Positions 39,564 through 48,611 of a stretch of 64,000 bases of DNA are shown here, in pieces; position 1 is the first letter of the stretch; every line of letters starts with the position of its first letter. Source of the DNA: Variovorax paradoxus (lineage in GTDB: Bacteria > Pseudomonadota > Gammaproteobacteria > Burkholderiales > Burkholderiaceae_C); the NCBI RefSeq assembly GCF_018614875.1, contig NZ_JAGGNW010000011.1, positions 744,001-808,000 of the forward strand, written 5' to 3'. The notes below the pieces were generated by a model. The model made no database searches. It saw nothing but the letters and a program-made list of their open reading frames with translations, and was not told where the DNA came from. The translations under genes were made by a program, and so were the position numbers.

Positions 39564-40346
39564 TCAGCCGCGCCGGCGGATCAGCTGCACGCCGGGCAGC
39601 GGACGCTGTTCGGCGGTGGGCGTGCCATGCAGTGCCTCGCGCAGGTTGCGCCGCGCGAGGCGGCTGTGCTCGCGCATCAGCGCCTCGGCGCGCGAGCCTT
39701 CGCCCGACTCGATGGCGTCGAGCACCTGCAGGTGCTGATCCTGCGCGATCACGAGCATGTCGCGCGCGGCCGGCGAATCGGCCTGCACGATGACGAAGCC
39801 CGAGGGCGACGCGAACGGCAGGTTGACGACGCGCTCGAGCTGCTGCGCAATCACCGGGCTCGCGGCCATTTCGCACAGCAGCGAATGGAACTTCTCGTTG
39901 TGCGTGACGTAGCGCGCGAAGGCCGCATCGTCCAGCGCGGGTTCGCGCAGCAGTTCGTCGATGCGTGTCAGGCATGCGCGCGCCTCGCGCAGCACCACCG
40001 GCGCCGCGCCGCGCTCGGCCGCGAGCCGCGCCACCAGGCCTTCGAGCGTGCCGCGCAGTTCGATGGCATCGGCCACGTCGCGCTCGGAAAAAGTGCGCAC
40101 CGCATAGCCGCCGTTGGGCAAGGCCTCGAGCAGGCCCTCCTGCTCCAGCCGCATGAGCGCGCTGCGCACCGGGGTGCGGGAGACGCCGAGCTGCTCGGAA
40201 ATGGCCACTTCGGCAATGCGCGCGCCGCCGGGCAGCTCGCCGGCCAGGATCATTTCGCGCAGCCGCAGCTGCGCCTTCACGGCCTGCGAACCGCCGCCAT
40301 CCGCGGACTCGACGGGAGATACGAAGGGGGTCGCGGGCGCTTTCAT
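39564..40346 (-). CDS. GntR-family regulator, FCD (FadR-like) subfamily
   Basis: A 260-residue regulator with an N-terminal winged helix-turn-helix (EMILAGELPGGARIAE, then ISEQLGVSRTPVRSALMRLEQEGL) and a C-terminal helical FCD domain. The FCD metal ligands include the Asp/His residues in YVTHNEKFHSLLCEM. It lies upstream of the Liv operon in the same direction and is divergent from the MetE-like gene. The palindrome TGTATACA 11 bases from its start codon suggests autoregulation. It may control the Liv importer, the MetE-like gene, or both. Confidence 0.92.
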   Translation of the reverse strand: MKAPATPFVSPVESADGGGSQAVKAQLRLREMILAGELPGGARIAEVAISEQLGVSRTPVRSALMRLEQEGLLEALPNGGYAVRTFSERDVADAIELRGTLEGLVARLAAERGAAPVVLREARACLTRIDELLREPALDDAAFARYVTHNEKFHSLLCEMAASPVIAQQLERVVNLPFASPSGFVIVQADSPAARDMLVIAQDQHLQVLDAIESGEGSRAEALMREHSRLARRNLREALHGTPTAEQRPLPGVQLIRRRG

Positions 40347-40356
40347 GAATACTCAA

Positions 40357-40364
40357 TGTATACA
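40357..40364. promoter_or_regulatory. Candidate GntR/FCD operator TGTATACA
   Basis: A perfect eight-base palindrome between the divergent GntR and MetE-like genes; a related TGTACA palindrome occurs at 40421-40426. FCD regulators commonly bind short palindromes with TGT and ACA ends. Confidence 0.5.
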
Positions 40365-40490
40365 GAAATGAGGAGATTTCCACCAAAGGGCACCAGAAAA
40401 AGGGTAAACACCTAGACTGATGTACACAGGCGAGCATGTTTTCCAGGCGATACGATGTTCGATTCGTTTTCAGCCACGACGGAGATCACC

Positions 40491-41612
40491 ATGTCACAAC
40501 ACGCCGCCCTGCCCGCCCGCTACGACCACGTCGGCAGTTTCCTGCGTCCCAAATATTTGCTCGAGGCGCGCGAGCAAAAGGCCAAGGGCGAGATCACGCC
40601 CGAGCAACTGCGCAAGGTCGAGGACAAGGCCATCACCGAGATCGTCCGGTTCCAGGAAGACATCGGCCTGAAGAGCATCACCGACGGCGAATTCCGCCGC
40701 ACCTATTTCCACATCGACTTCCTCGACCAGCTCGGCGGCGTGAAGACCGACATTCCGGTCACCATCCGCAAGCCCGACGGCACCGAAGAACTGGCGCCGC
40801 CCGCGATGCGCGTGCTCGACAAGGTGCGCCATATCAAGGACATCCAGCTGGCCGACTTCCAGTACCTCAAGAGCCAGGTCTCGGCCGGCCGCACGCCCAA
40901 GGTGACCATTCCCTCGCCGACCATGCTGCACTTCCGCGGCGGCCGCGCCGGCATCAGCAAGGAGGCCTACCCCGAGCTCGACCCGGTGTTCTACGACGAC
41001 GTGGCCAAGGCCTATGGCGACGAGCTGCGCTCACTGGCCGCCGCCGGCTGCACCTATGTTCAGATGGACGACACCAACCTGGCCTACCTCTGCGACGAGC
41101 ACATGCGCGAAGCCGCCCGCAAGCGCGGCGACGACCCGAACGAACTGCCGCACCGCTATGCGGCCTTCATCAACAAGGTGGTGGCGCAGAAGCCGCCGGG
41201 CATGCTGCTGGCCATGCACCTGTGCCGCGGCAACTTCAAGAGCACCCACGCCGCGGCCGGCAACTACGAGCCGGTGGCCGAGGCGCTGCTGAAGGAAATG
41301 GACCTCGACGCCTACTTCATGGAATACGACGACGCCCGCTCGGGCGACTTCAAGCCGCTGCGCTACCTGCCCAAGGGCAAGACGGTGGTGCTGGGCCTGG
41401 TGACCACCAAGTTCGGCGAAATGGAAGACAAGGACGAGCTCAAGCGCCGCATCGAGGACGCCGCCAAGTACGCCCCGCTCGAACAGCTCGCGCTGTCGCC
41501 GCAGTGCGGCTTCTCGAGCACGGTGCACGGAAACAACATCGCGGTGGAGGCCCAGCGCAGCAAGCTGCGCCTGGTGGTCGAGACCGCGCAGGAGGTCTGG
41601 GGCTCGACCTGA
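40491..41612 (+). CDS. MetE C-terminal-domain-like methyltransferase (cobalamin-independent methionine synthase family)
   Basis: A 373-residue single TIM-barrel protein that corresponds to the C-terminal, zinc-binding half of MetE. It has no N-terminal folate-binding half. Zinc-site elements are visible: MHLCRGNFKS (His-x-Cys), MEYDDARSGDF (Glu) and LSPQCGFSS (Cys). QMDDTNLAYLCD lines the homocysteine site. Stand-alone proteins of this type use varied methyl donors; the donor here is unknown. The ATG at 40491 has GGAG six bases before it and is preferred to the ATG at 40455. A GST gene follows after 27 bp. Confidence 0.9.
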   Translation: MSQHAALPARYDHVGSFLRPKYLLEAREQKAKGEITPEQLRKVEDKAITEIVRFQEDIGLKSITDGEFRRTYFHIDFLDQLGGVKTDIPVTIRKPDGTEELAPPAMRVLDKVRHIKDIQLADFQYLKSQVSAGRTPKVTIPSPTMLHFRGGRAGISKEAYPELDPVFYDDVAKAYGDELRSLAAAGCTYVQMDDTNLAYLCDEHMREAARKRGDDPNELPHRYAAFINKVVAQKPPGMLLAMHLCRGNFKSTHAAAGNYEPVAEALLKEMDLDAYFMEYDDARSGDFKPLRYLPKGKTVVLGLVTTKFGEMEDKDELKRRIEDAAKYAPLEQLALSPQCGFSSTVHGNNIAVEAQRSKLRLVVETAQEVWGST

Positions 41613-41639
41613 GCGCCGGTTTCTGGTGAAGTCGGGGGC

Positions 41640-42305
41640 ATGACGACTCACATCTACTCCGGCCCCCTCAGCATGTTCGGCGCCAAGGTCGAGATCGCGG
41701 CGCGCGAAAAGGGCCTTGCCTTCGAACTGGTCATGGTGCCCTTCATCGAGGGCGACGCCTACGAGCCCAAGCACCCGCTGGTGCTGCGCGTCAATCCGGT
41801 CAAGCAGCAGGTGCCGGTGCTGACCGACGATGACGTTGAACTGTTCGACTCGACGCAGATCTTCGAGTACCTCGAAGACCGCTATCCCAGCCCGGCGCTG
41901 TGGCCCGAAGGCATTGCCGACCGGGCCCGCGCGCGCCAGCTCGAGCAGAAGTCCGATGAAGTGTTCTTCCCGAACGTCATCAAGCTCTTCGGCCTGCAGC
42001 ACGACATGCAGAGCGCGCCCGCCGTGGCGGCGTGCGCCGCCTGCGCGCGTTTCTATGAAGAGATGGAAGGCCTGCTGGCCACGCGCGATTACCTTGCAGG
42101 CCCCTACTCCTTTGCCGACATCGCCTTTTACATGGCGCACGTGTTCGCCGACCGCAAGGGCGCCGGCATGACCGACGCCACGCCGCGGCTCGTGGCCTGG
42201 CGCGGCCGGGTGGGCGAGCGGCCCGCGGTGCGCGCGGTGGTCGATCCGATGATGCGGTTCCTGGCCTCCCAGGGGCGCGGCGTGCCCGCCTTCCTGCAAC
42301 GCTGA
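41640..42305 (+). CDS. Glutathione S-transferase family protein
   Basis: A 221-residue soluble protein with an N-terminal thioredoxin-like domain (IYSGPLSMFGAKVEIAAREKG, split at residue 20; VNPVKQQVPVLTDDDVELFDSTQIFEYL for the glutathione gamma-Glu site, given in part) and an all-helical C-terminal domain with YSFADIAFYM, the N-capping motif. Ser11 in the first loop (GPLSMF) is the likely thiol-activating residue. The substrate is unknown. It is probably cotranscribed with the MetE-like gene. Confidence 0.9.
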   Translation: MTTHIYSGPLSMFGAKVEIAAREKGLAFELVMVPFIEGDAYEPKHPLVLRVNPVKQQVPVLTDDDVELFDSTQIFEYLEDRYPSPALWPEGIADRARARQLEQKSDEVFFPNVIKLFGLQHDMQSAPAVAACAACARFYEEMEGLLATRDYLAGPYSFADIAFYMAHVFADRKGAGMTDATPRLVAWRGRVGERPAVRAVVDPMMRFLASQGRGVPAFLQR

Positions 42306-42339
42306 GCGGCGCGGACGAACCCTCGGGCATCATCGCCAC

Positions 42340-43719
42340 ATGCCGAATACGAAGTTCGACTGGCTCCCCTCACCGTCCCAGCATTTTCTTGTCGTCACCT
42401 TTGCGCTGCTGGTCTATGTGCTGACCACGCGCGCGCGCCGCGAACAGCGCGCACCCACCACGGCCATTGCGTGGGTCATGGGGCTGGTGCTGATGCCCTA
42501 CTTCATCCTGCCGATGTACCTGCTGTTCGGTCAGCGCAAGCTGCGCCCCGCGGGCTCGCCGCGGCCGGCGCGCGCGGCTGCGCCGGGGCACTGGGCCGCC
42601 GACCTGATCGAGAGCTTCGGCCTTGCGCCGCCGGGGCGCTGCGAAATCCGGCTGCATGCCGACGGCGACGCCGCGCGCGAGGCGCTGTGGCAGGTGATCG
42701 ACGGCGCGCGCGAGCGCATCGACGTGTGCACCTTCATCATCGGCGACGACGCGCTGGGCCACGCCGTGATCGAACGGCTGGCATTGCGCGCGCGCGAGGG
42801 CATCAAGGTGCGCGTGCTGCTCGACGGCTTCGGCGCGCTGACCCTGCCGCGCCGCCACATCCGCCTGCTGCGCGCGGCGGGCGGCGAAGTCGCCGTGTTC
42901 CGCCCCTTCTTCAGCCTGCGCCGCATCGGGCCGCGCAACCTGCGCAACCACCGCAAGTTCACCATTGCCGACGACGGCTGGCTGTGGTCGGGCGGGCGCA
43001 ACCTCGCGGGCGAGTACTTCACCGGCAACGACACACACCCTGAAGGCTGGCGCGACCTGTCGTTCGACCTGCGCGGCAGCGTGGCAGCCGCGGCAGCGCG
43101 CCAGTTCGACCATGACTGGAGCTCGGTGCGCGGGCGCAAGGCACGCGCCATCACGGCCGGCGACGTGGAGGAAGGCCCGGGCAGCGCCATGGCGCAGTTC
43201 CTGCCGAGCGGCCCCGACCAGACCGAGGACACCGCCCATGCGCTGCTGATCGACGCCTGCTTCCGCGCCGAACACCGCGTGCTCGCCGTCACGCCCTACT
43301 TCGTGCCCGGCGACGGGCTGCGCGATGCGCTGCGGCTGGCCGCCCGGCGCGGCGTGCAGGTGACCATCGCCATGCCCGCGCGGTCAAACCACCGCCTGGC
43401 CGATTTCGTGCGCGCACGCGCCATGCGCGACCTGGCGCGCGCGGGCGTGAGCTTTCGCATGCTGCCCTTCATGGCCCACGCCAAGGCCGTGGTGGTCGAC
43501 GACGAGCTGGCCATGTGCGGCTCGATCAACCTCGACCTGCGCAGCCTGCTGCTCAACCACGAGGCGGCCGTGGTGTTCTACGGCCCGCTCGAAATCGACT
43601 GGCTGGCCGAGTGGATCGAGACCACCGCGTCGGCCGGCGAGCCCTACCGCGCGCGGCGTCCGGGCCTGGTGCGCGACGTGGCCGAAGGGCTGCTGCTCAC
43701 CGTCGCTTTCCAGCTCTAG
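42340..43719 (+). CDS. Cardiolipin synthase (phospholipase D superfamily)
   Basis: Joins phosphatidylglycerol molecules, or a related donor, to cardiolipin at the inner membrane. The 459-residue protein has two N-terminal membrane segments and two HKD motifs: NHRKFTIADDGWLWSGG with H204, and MAHAKAVVVDDELAMCGS with H380. It has the length and layout of ClsA-type enzymes. Its last 23 bases overlap the convergent TetR gene. The upstream GST gene ends 34 bp away. Confidence 0.94.
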   Translation: MPNTKFDWLPSPSQHFLVVTFALLVYVLTTRARREQRAPTTAIAWVMGLVLMPYFILPMYLLFGQRKLRPAGSPRPARAAAPGHWAADLIESFGLAPPGRCEIRLHADGDAAREALWQVIDGARERIDVCTFIIGDDALGHAVIERLALRAREGIKVRVLLDGFGALTLPRRHIRLLRAAGGEVAVFRPFFSLRRIGPRNLRNHRKFTIADDGWLWSGGRNLAGEYFTGNDTHPEGWRDLSFDLRGSVAAAAARQFDHDWSSVRGRKARAITAGDVEEGPGSAMAQFLPSGPDQTEDTAHALLIDACFRAEHRVLAVTPYFVPGDGLRDALRLAARRGVQVTIAMPARSNHRLADFVRARAMRDLARAGVSFRMLPFMAHAKAVVVDDELAMCGSINLDLRSLLLNHEAAVVFYGPLEIDWLAEWIETTASAGEPYRARRPGLVRDVAEGLLLTVAFQL

Positions 43720-44416
43720 CGGGCGCCGGGGTCCTGGTCGCCTCCTTCGCGATGGCATCGAGGCCGGCGAACACGTAGCGCATCAGGTCGTCCGCCAGGC
43801 CTTCGGCATCCTTCAGGGCCGGCAGCACCTTGCTGGCCAGGTCCTTGGGGGCCACGGTCATCACGATGCAGGGCAGCACCGCGAACAGCAAGGCCCGCTG
43901 CACCGAAGGATGGTCGTCGGGCAGGCCCATGATGCCGCCGATCAAGCCGCGGATCAGCCTGGCCTTGGGCAGCACCGCCTGCCGGATCAGCGCAGGCAGC
44001 GCCGGCGAGGGCGACAGCGCCTCGCGCAGCACCACGCGAAATCCCCAGGGTGCCCTGGGCTGGCTGCCCAGCTCGATCAGATGCATCAGGAACGCGCGCA
44101 GCTTGAGCCGCGGATCGCCAGTCTCGCTGGCCAGGCTGACCAGTTCGTCCATGCTCACGAGTTGACGGTGCGCCTCGATCAGCACGGCTTCGTAGAGCCC
44201 GTCCCGACTGCCGAAGTGATAGTTGACCGCCGCCATGTTGGTGCCCGCGCGGGTGCAGATTTCCTTGCTGGTGCTCTCGGCGAAGCCGCGCTCGGCAAAC
44301 AGCTGGCCCGCGGTTTCGAGGATGTGCAGCCGCGTGGTGCTGCCGTCGGTGCGCCGGGTGCGCGCCGCGGCCTCGCGCGCGGGGGGGGAACGGGTACTGG
44401 AAGAGCGTGTCGCCAT
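43697..44416 (-). CDS. TetR-family repressor, CecR-like
   Basis: A 239-residue regulator. The N-terminal helix-turn-helix is AGQLFAERGFAESTSKEICT followed by NMAAVNYHFGSRDGLYEAVL. The C-terminal domain resembles that of E. coli CecR (YbiH), which controls the ybhGFSR efflux operon. Here too the gene is next to a HlyD/ATPase/two-permease module, but transcribed away from it. A 22-base near-perfect palindrome lies in the 98-bp divergent spacer. The first 30 residues are Ser/Arg/Thr-rich and disordered. Confidence 0.92.
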   Translation of the reverse strand: MATRSSSTRSPPAREAAARTRRTDGSTTRLHILETAGQLFAERGFAESTSKEICTRAGTNMAAVNYHFGSRDGLYEAVLIEAHRQLVSMDELVSLASETGDPRLKLRAFLMHLIELGSQPRAPWGFRVVLREALSPSPALPALIRQAVLPKARLIRGLIGGIMGLPDDHPSVQRALLFAVLPCIVMTVAPKDLASKVLPALKDAEGLADDLMRYVFAGLDAIAKEATRTPAPARAGKRR

Positions 44417-44447
44417 GCGCCGAGGTTAATCGAATTGAAAAAATACT

Positions 44448-44469
44448 TCAAATTCAAATTTCAATTTGA
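44448..44469. promoter_or_regulatory. Candidate TetR operator, A/T-rich palindrome
   Basis: A 22-base inverted repeat with outer arms TCAAATT and AATTTGA and only one mismatched pair near the centre, in an otherwise GC-rich genome. It lies 32 bp before the TetR gene and 46 bp before the HlyD gene. Confidence 0.7.
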
Positions 44470-44514
44470 TAACATCCGGCGAGCACCCGTGTGGAAACCG
44501 GCAGGAACCCGCCC

Positions 44515-45525
44515 ATGAACAAGAAACCCCTCATTGCCGCTGCCGTCGTGGCGCTGGTGGCCACGGCAGGCGGCTGGTGGTACTTCAGCCGCTCGGCCGT
44601 GCCGTCCGACCAGCTCGTGCTGTACGGCAACGTCGACGTGCGCCAGGTTTCGCTCGCCTTCAATGCCAGCGAGCGCGTGGCCGAACTCGCGGTGCGCGAA
44701 GGCGACCATGTGCGGGCCGGGCAGGTGCTGGGCCGGCTCGACACCCGCTCCCTCGTGCTGCGCGTGGCGCAGTCGCAGGCGCGCATCGGCGTGCAGGAGC
44801 AGGCCCTGCTGCGCCTGAGGACCGGCAGCCGCCCCGAGGAACTGGCGCAGGCCGGCGCCCAGGTGGCCGCAGCGCAGGCCGATGCCGAGCTTGCCCGGCA
44901 GCAGCTCGCGCGCCTGCAGGCCATCGGCCAGACCACGGCCGGCCGCGCGGTGAGCCAGCAGGACCTCGACAGCGCGCAGGCCCGCCGCAAGGTGGCGCTG
45001 GCGCAGCTGGACAACGCGCGCAAGGCGCAGCAGCTCGCGGTTGCCGGCCCGCGCAAGGAAGACATCGCGCAGGCGCAGGCCCAGCTCGAATCCGCGCGCG
45101 CCGACCTCGCGCTCATGAACCACCAGCTGGCCGAAGCCGAGCTCAAGTCGCCCATCGACGCGGTGGTGCGCGCCCGCCTGCTCGAACCCGGCGACATGGC
45201 CTCGCCGCAGCGCCCGGCCTTCGCGCTGGCGATCACCGATCCCAAGTGGGTGCGCGCCTATGTGGCCGAACCCGACCTCGGCCGCGTGCGCGCCGGGCAG
45301 GAGGCCCGCGTGAGCACCGACAGCCGGCCCGGCGAAGCCATCGCGGGCAAGGTCGGCTACATCTCGTCGGTGGCGGAGTTCACGCCCAAGACCGTGCAGA
45401 CGGAGGAACTGCGCGGCAGTCTGGTCTATGAGATTCGCGTGATGGTCGACGACAAGGAAGACCGGCTGCGGCTCGGCATGCCGGCGACCGTGCGGCTGCG
45501 GCTTTCTTCGATGGGCAAGCCGTGA
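44515..45525 (+). CDS. HlyD-family membrane-fusion protein (YbhG-like)
   Basis: The periplasmic adaptor of an ABC efflux pump, 336 residues. One N-terminal membrane anchor (IAAAVVALVATAGGWWYF) is followed by a half-lipoyl domain (YGNVDVRQVSLAFNASERVA), a long helical hairpin with many Gln/Ala/Arg heptads, the second half-lipoyl part (SPIDAVVRARLLEPGDMASP) and a beta-barrel. The order and length match E. coli YbhG. The ATG at 44515 has an AGGA ribosome site; a GTG 24 bases earlier is in frame but less likely. Confidence 0.93.
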   Translation: MNKKPLIAAAVVALVATAGGWWYFSRSAVPSDQLVLYGNVDVRQVSLAFNASERVAELAVREGDHVRAGQVLGRLDTRSLVLRVAQSQARIGVQEQALLRLRTGSRPEELAQAGAQVAAAQADAELARQQLARLQAIGQTTAGRAVSQQDLDSAQARRKVALAQLDNARKAQQLAVAGPRKEDIAQAQAQLESARADLALMNHQLAEAELKSPIDAVVRARLLEPGDMASPQRPAFALAITDPKWVRAYVAEPDLGRVRAGQEARVSTDSRPGEAIAGKVGYISSVAEFTPKTVQTEELRGSLVYEIRVMVDDKEDRLRLGMPATVRLRLSSMGKP

Positions 45526-45559
45526 ATGGCGCCACTCCCTGCCCCTTGTCGCGCATCGC

Positions 45560-45656
45560 TCCCTCCCCTTCCGGGGGAGGGCTGGGGTGGGGGCACGCAG
45601 CGTATCCATCGGCCGCCCTGCCCGCCCCATCCCAACCTTCCCCCAAAGGGGGAAGG
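45560..45656 (+). repeat. G/C-rich intercistronic repeat with two hairpins
   Basis: Between the HlyD and ATPase genes (161 bp) lie two hairpins: CCCTCCCC/GGGGAGGG around five bases (45561-45581), and a perfect CCTTCCCCC-AAA-GGGGGAAGG (45636-45656). GGGTGGGG and CCCCATCCC in between can also pair. This type of C/G-run repeat is common between genes in related bacteria (general knowledge). It has no T-tract, so full termination is not expected. Confidence 0.7.
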
Positions 45657-45686
45657 AGCAAGTCCCACAGCCCGGAGGGCTGCTGA

Positions 45687-47465
45687 ATGCAGCGCACTGA
45701 AGCGGCCGTGAGCGCACGCTCCCTGCACAAGCGCTTCGTGGTCAAGGCCTCGAAGCAGGTGGTGCGCGCGCTCGACGATGTGTCGCTCGAAGTGCCCACC
45801 GGCACGCTCACGGCGCTGGTCGGTCCCGACGGCGCGGGCAAGACCACGCTGCTGCGGCTGATGGCCGGCCTGATGCGCGCCGACGAAGGCGAGCTGCGCG
45901 TGCTCGGCATCGACGTGTCGGCCGATCCGCAGGCGGTGCAGGACCGCATCAGCTACATGCCCCAGCGCTTCGGCCTCTACGACGACCTGAGCGTGCAGGA
46001 GAACCTCGACCTCTATGCCGACCTGCACGGCGTGTCGCGCGACGAACGCCGCGAACGCTATGCACGGCTGATGTCAATGACCGACCTCGGCCGCTTCACC
46101 GGCCGCCCCGCGGGCAAGCTCTCGGGCGGCATGAAGCAGAAGCTCGGCCTGGCCTGCACGCTGGTGCGCTCGCCCGAGCTGCTGCTGCTCGACGAGCCCA
46201 CCGTGGGCGTCGACCCGCTCTCGCGGCGCGAGCTGTGGCAGATCGTGCAGCAGCTGGTCGACGAGGAAAAACTTTCGGTGATCGTGAGCACCGCATACCT
46301 CGACGAGGCCGAGCGCTGCAGTCACGTGTTCGTGCTGCAGGAGGGCCGGCTGATCGCAGAGGGAACGCCGGCCGAGATCCGCGACCACGCGCAGGGCACG
46401 TGTTTCGTCGCGGCGCCGCCGGAAGGCGAGCCGCCACGCCTGATGCAAGCGCGCCTTCTCGATGCGCGCGAGCAGATCGTCGATGCCGTGCCGCAAGGCG
46501 GCGAGGTGCACTTCATCCGCCGCCAGGGCGCGGACGACGCAGCGCTCGAAAAGCTGCTGGCCGGCGCACGCGCCGAGCCCGTGCCGCCTAGGCTCGAAGA
46601 CGGCTTCATGACCCTGCTGCGTACCCGGCAGGCGGCCGACACGCGCATCGCGCAGCCGGCGACGAGCGAAGGCCTTGTGCCGGCCGAGGGCGCGCCCGGC
46701 GAGGTGGTCATCGAGGTGAAGGATCTGGTGCGCCGCTTCGGCGATTTCGTGGCCGTGGCGAGCACTAGCTTCTCGGTCCGGCGCGGGGAGATCTTCGGCC
46801 TGCTCGGGCCCAATGGTGCGGGCAAGACCACCACCTTCCGCATGCTCTGCGGGCTGCTGCCCGCGAGCGGCGGGCAGCTGCGCGTGGCCGGCGTCGACCT
46901 GCGCCATGCGCGCGCGCAGGCCCGCCAGCGCATCGGCTACGTCTCGCAGAAGTTCGCGCTCTACGGCAACCTCACGGTGCGCGAGAACCTCTCGTTCTTC
47001 GGCGGCGCCTACGGCCTGCGCGGCCAAAAGCTGCAGGGGCGCATGGACACGGTGCTGCGGCAGTTCGGCCTCGAACGCGAACTCGATGCGCCCAGCGGGC
47101 AGCTGCCCGGCGGCTACAGGCAGCGCCTGGCCATGGCCACGGGCCTGCTGCACGAGCCCGAGATCCTGTTCCTCGACGAGCCCACCAGCGGCGCCGATCC
47201 GCTCGCGCGCCGCGAGTTCTGGCGCCGCATCACGGCGCTGGCCGAAAGCGGCACCACCGTCGTCATCACGACCCACTTCATGGAAGAGGCCGAATACTGC
47301 GACCGCATCGTGATCCAGGACGCCGGCAAGGTGCTGGCCATCGGCACGCCGCGGGAGGTGCGGGCGCAGGCGCGGGATGGCGAAGGCGGCGGAAAGCGCA
47401 TCGACATGGAGCAGGCCTTCATCGGCATCGTCGAGAAGGCGCGGCGCCACGCGGAGGCACCATGA
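45687..47465 (+). CDS. ABC transporter double ATPase (YbhF-like)
   Basis: A 592-residue protein with two complete ATPase domains in one chain. The first has Walker A GPDGAGKTTLL and signature LSGGMKQKLGLA with Walker B LLLLDEPTVGVDP. The second has GPNGAGKTTTFRML, the signature PGGYRQRLAMA (changed from LSGG) and LFLDEPTSGADP. Size and layout match E. coli YbhF. It powers the two permeases that follow; its stop codon overlaps the first permease start (ATGA). Confidence 0.94.
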   Translation: MQRTEAAVSARSLHKRFVVKASKQVVRALDDVSLEVPTGTLTALVGPDGAGKTTLLRLMAGLMRADEGELRVLGIDVSADPQAVQDRISYMPQRFGLYDDLSVQENLDLYADLHGVSRDERRERYARLMSMTDLGRFTGRPAGKLSGGMKQKLGLACTLVRSPELLLLDEPTVGVDPLSRRELWQIVQQLVDEEKLSVIVSTAYLDEAERCSHVFVLQEGRLIAEGTPAEIRDHAQGTCFVAAPPEGEPPRLMQARLLDAREQIVDAVPQGGEVHFIRRQGADDAALEKLLAGARAEPVPPRLEDGFMTLLRTRQAADTRIAQPATSEGLVPAEGAPGEVVIEVKDLVRRFGDFVAVASTSFSVRRGEIFGLLGPNGAGKTTTFRMLCGLLPASGGQLRVAGVDLRHARAQARQRIGYVSQKFALYGNLTVRENLSFFGGAYGLRGQKLQGRMDTVLRQFGLERELDAPSGQLPGGYRQRLAMATGLLHEPEILFLDEPTSGADPLARREFWRRITALAESGTTVVITTHFMEEAEYCDRIVIQDAGKVLAIGTPREVRAQARDGEGGGKRIDMEQAFIGIVEKARRHAEAP

Positions 47466-48598
47466 GCGGCTTCCGGACCCGGCTGGTCTCCCTGACGCGC
47501 AAGGAATTCCGCCAGCTGCTGCGCGACCGCAGCAACCTGGCCATCGGCATCCTGCTGCCGATGGTGCTGATCCTGATCTTCGGCTACGGCATGTCGCTCG
47601 ACGTGAAGAACGCACCGGTGGGCGTGGTGCTCGAAGATGCTTCGCCCACCGCGCACGAAGCCATTGCGGGCCTGCAGCTCTCGCCCACCATCGCGCCCGT
47701 GCTGCTGGGTTCGATGCACGAGGCCGAGGCATTGATGCGCGAACGCAAGATCGACGGCATCGTGCGCGTGCCCTCCGACTTCTCGCGCGCGCTGGCCGCG
47801 GGCAACGCGCACGTGCAGCTCATCGTGCATGGCGCCGACGCCGGGCGCGCGACCATCATCCTGGCCTACGTGAGCGGCGCCTTGGCGCAATCGGCCGTGC
47901 GCCAGGCCGACCGCGGCGGCGGCAGCACCGGTGCCGACGCGCCCGCAGCGGGCCGCGTGACCGTGGAGCAGCGCATGTGGTTCAACGCCGCGAACACCAG
48001 CACTTGGTACCTGGTGCCGGGCCTCATCGTGCTCATCATGACGCTGGTCGGCGCATTTCTCACCGCGCTGGTGATGGCGCGCGAATGGGAGCGCGGCACG
48101 CTCGAGGCGCTGTTCGTCACGCCGGTGCGGCCGGTGGAAATACTGCTGGCCAAGATCATTCCGTATTTCGCTGTCGGCATGCTCGGCCTCGCGCTGTGCC
48201 TGCTGGCCGCGCGCTTCCTGTTCGCGGTGCCGATGTATGGCTCGCTGCTTGCGGTGGTGCTCAGTTCGATGCTCTACCTGATCGTGGCAGTGAGCCTGGG
48301 GCTGGTGATCTCGTCGGTCACGCGCAACCAGTTTCTCGCGAGCCAGGTGGCGCTGATCGCCACCTTCATGCCTTCGATGATGCTGTCGGGCTTTCTGTTC
48401 GACCTGCGCAACGTGCCCACCGCCGTGCGCGTGATCGGCCATGTGCTGCCGGCCACCTATTTCATGGACCTGATCAAGACGCTGTTCCTCGCGGGCGACG
48501 TCTGGCCGCTGATCTGGCGCAATTGCGCGGTCCTCGTGGCCTATGCCGTGGGCCTGCTGCTGCTTGCCCGCGCAGTCACGCGCAAAAACCTGGATTGA
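47462..48598 (+). CDS. ABC-2-type permease (YbhS-like)
   Basis: A 378-residue ABC-2 permease: one membrane helix near residue 35, a large periplasmic domain, then five helices. The last third has WERGTLEALFVTPVRPVEIL, the family's signature after the second helix (E-R-G-T-x-E-x-L-x-x-T-P), and MLSGFLFDLRNVP. It pairs with the permease gene 13 bp downstream. The exported compound is unknown; the E. coli relatives affect cefoperazone, chloramphenicol and cation tolerance. Confidence 0.93.
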   Translation: MSGFRTRLVSLTRKEFRQLLRDRSNLAIGILLPMVLILIFGYGMSLDVKNAPVGVVLEDASPTAHEAIAGLQLSPTIAPVLLGSMHEAEALMRERKIDGIVRVPSDFSRALAAGNAHVQLIVHGADAGRATIILAYVSGALAQSAVRQADRGGGSTGADAPAAGRVTVEQRMWFNAANTSTWYLVPGLIVLIMTLVGAFLTALVMAREWERGTLEALFVTPVRPVEILLAKIIPYFAVGMLGLALCLLAARFLFAVPMYGSLLAVVLSSMLYLIVAVSLGLVISSVTRNQFLASQVALIATFMPSMMLSGFLFDLRNVPTAVRVIGHVLPATYFMDLIKTLFLAGDVWPLIWRNCAVLVAYAVGLLLLARAVTRKNLD

Positions 48599-48611
48599 AG
48601 GGCCGCATTCC

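Noticed and set aside
44491..44514. GTG start giving an eight-residue longer HlyD protein
   Set aside because: The added residues (METGRNPP) are not typical of the family and the ATG at 44515 has the better ribosome site.
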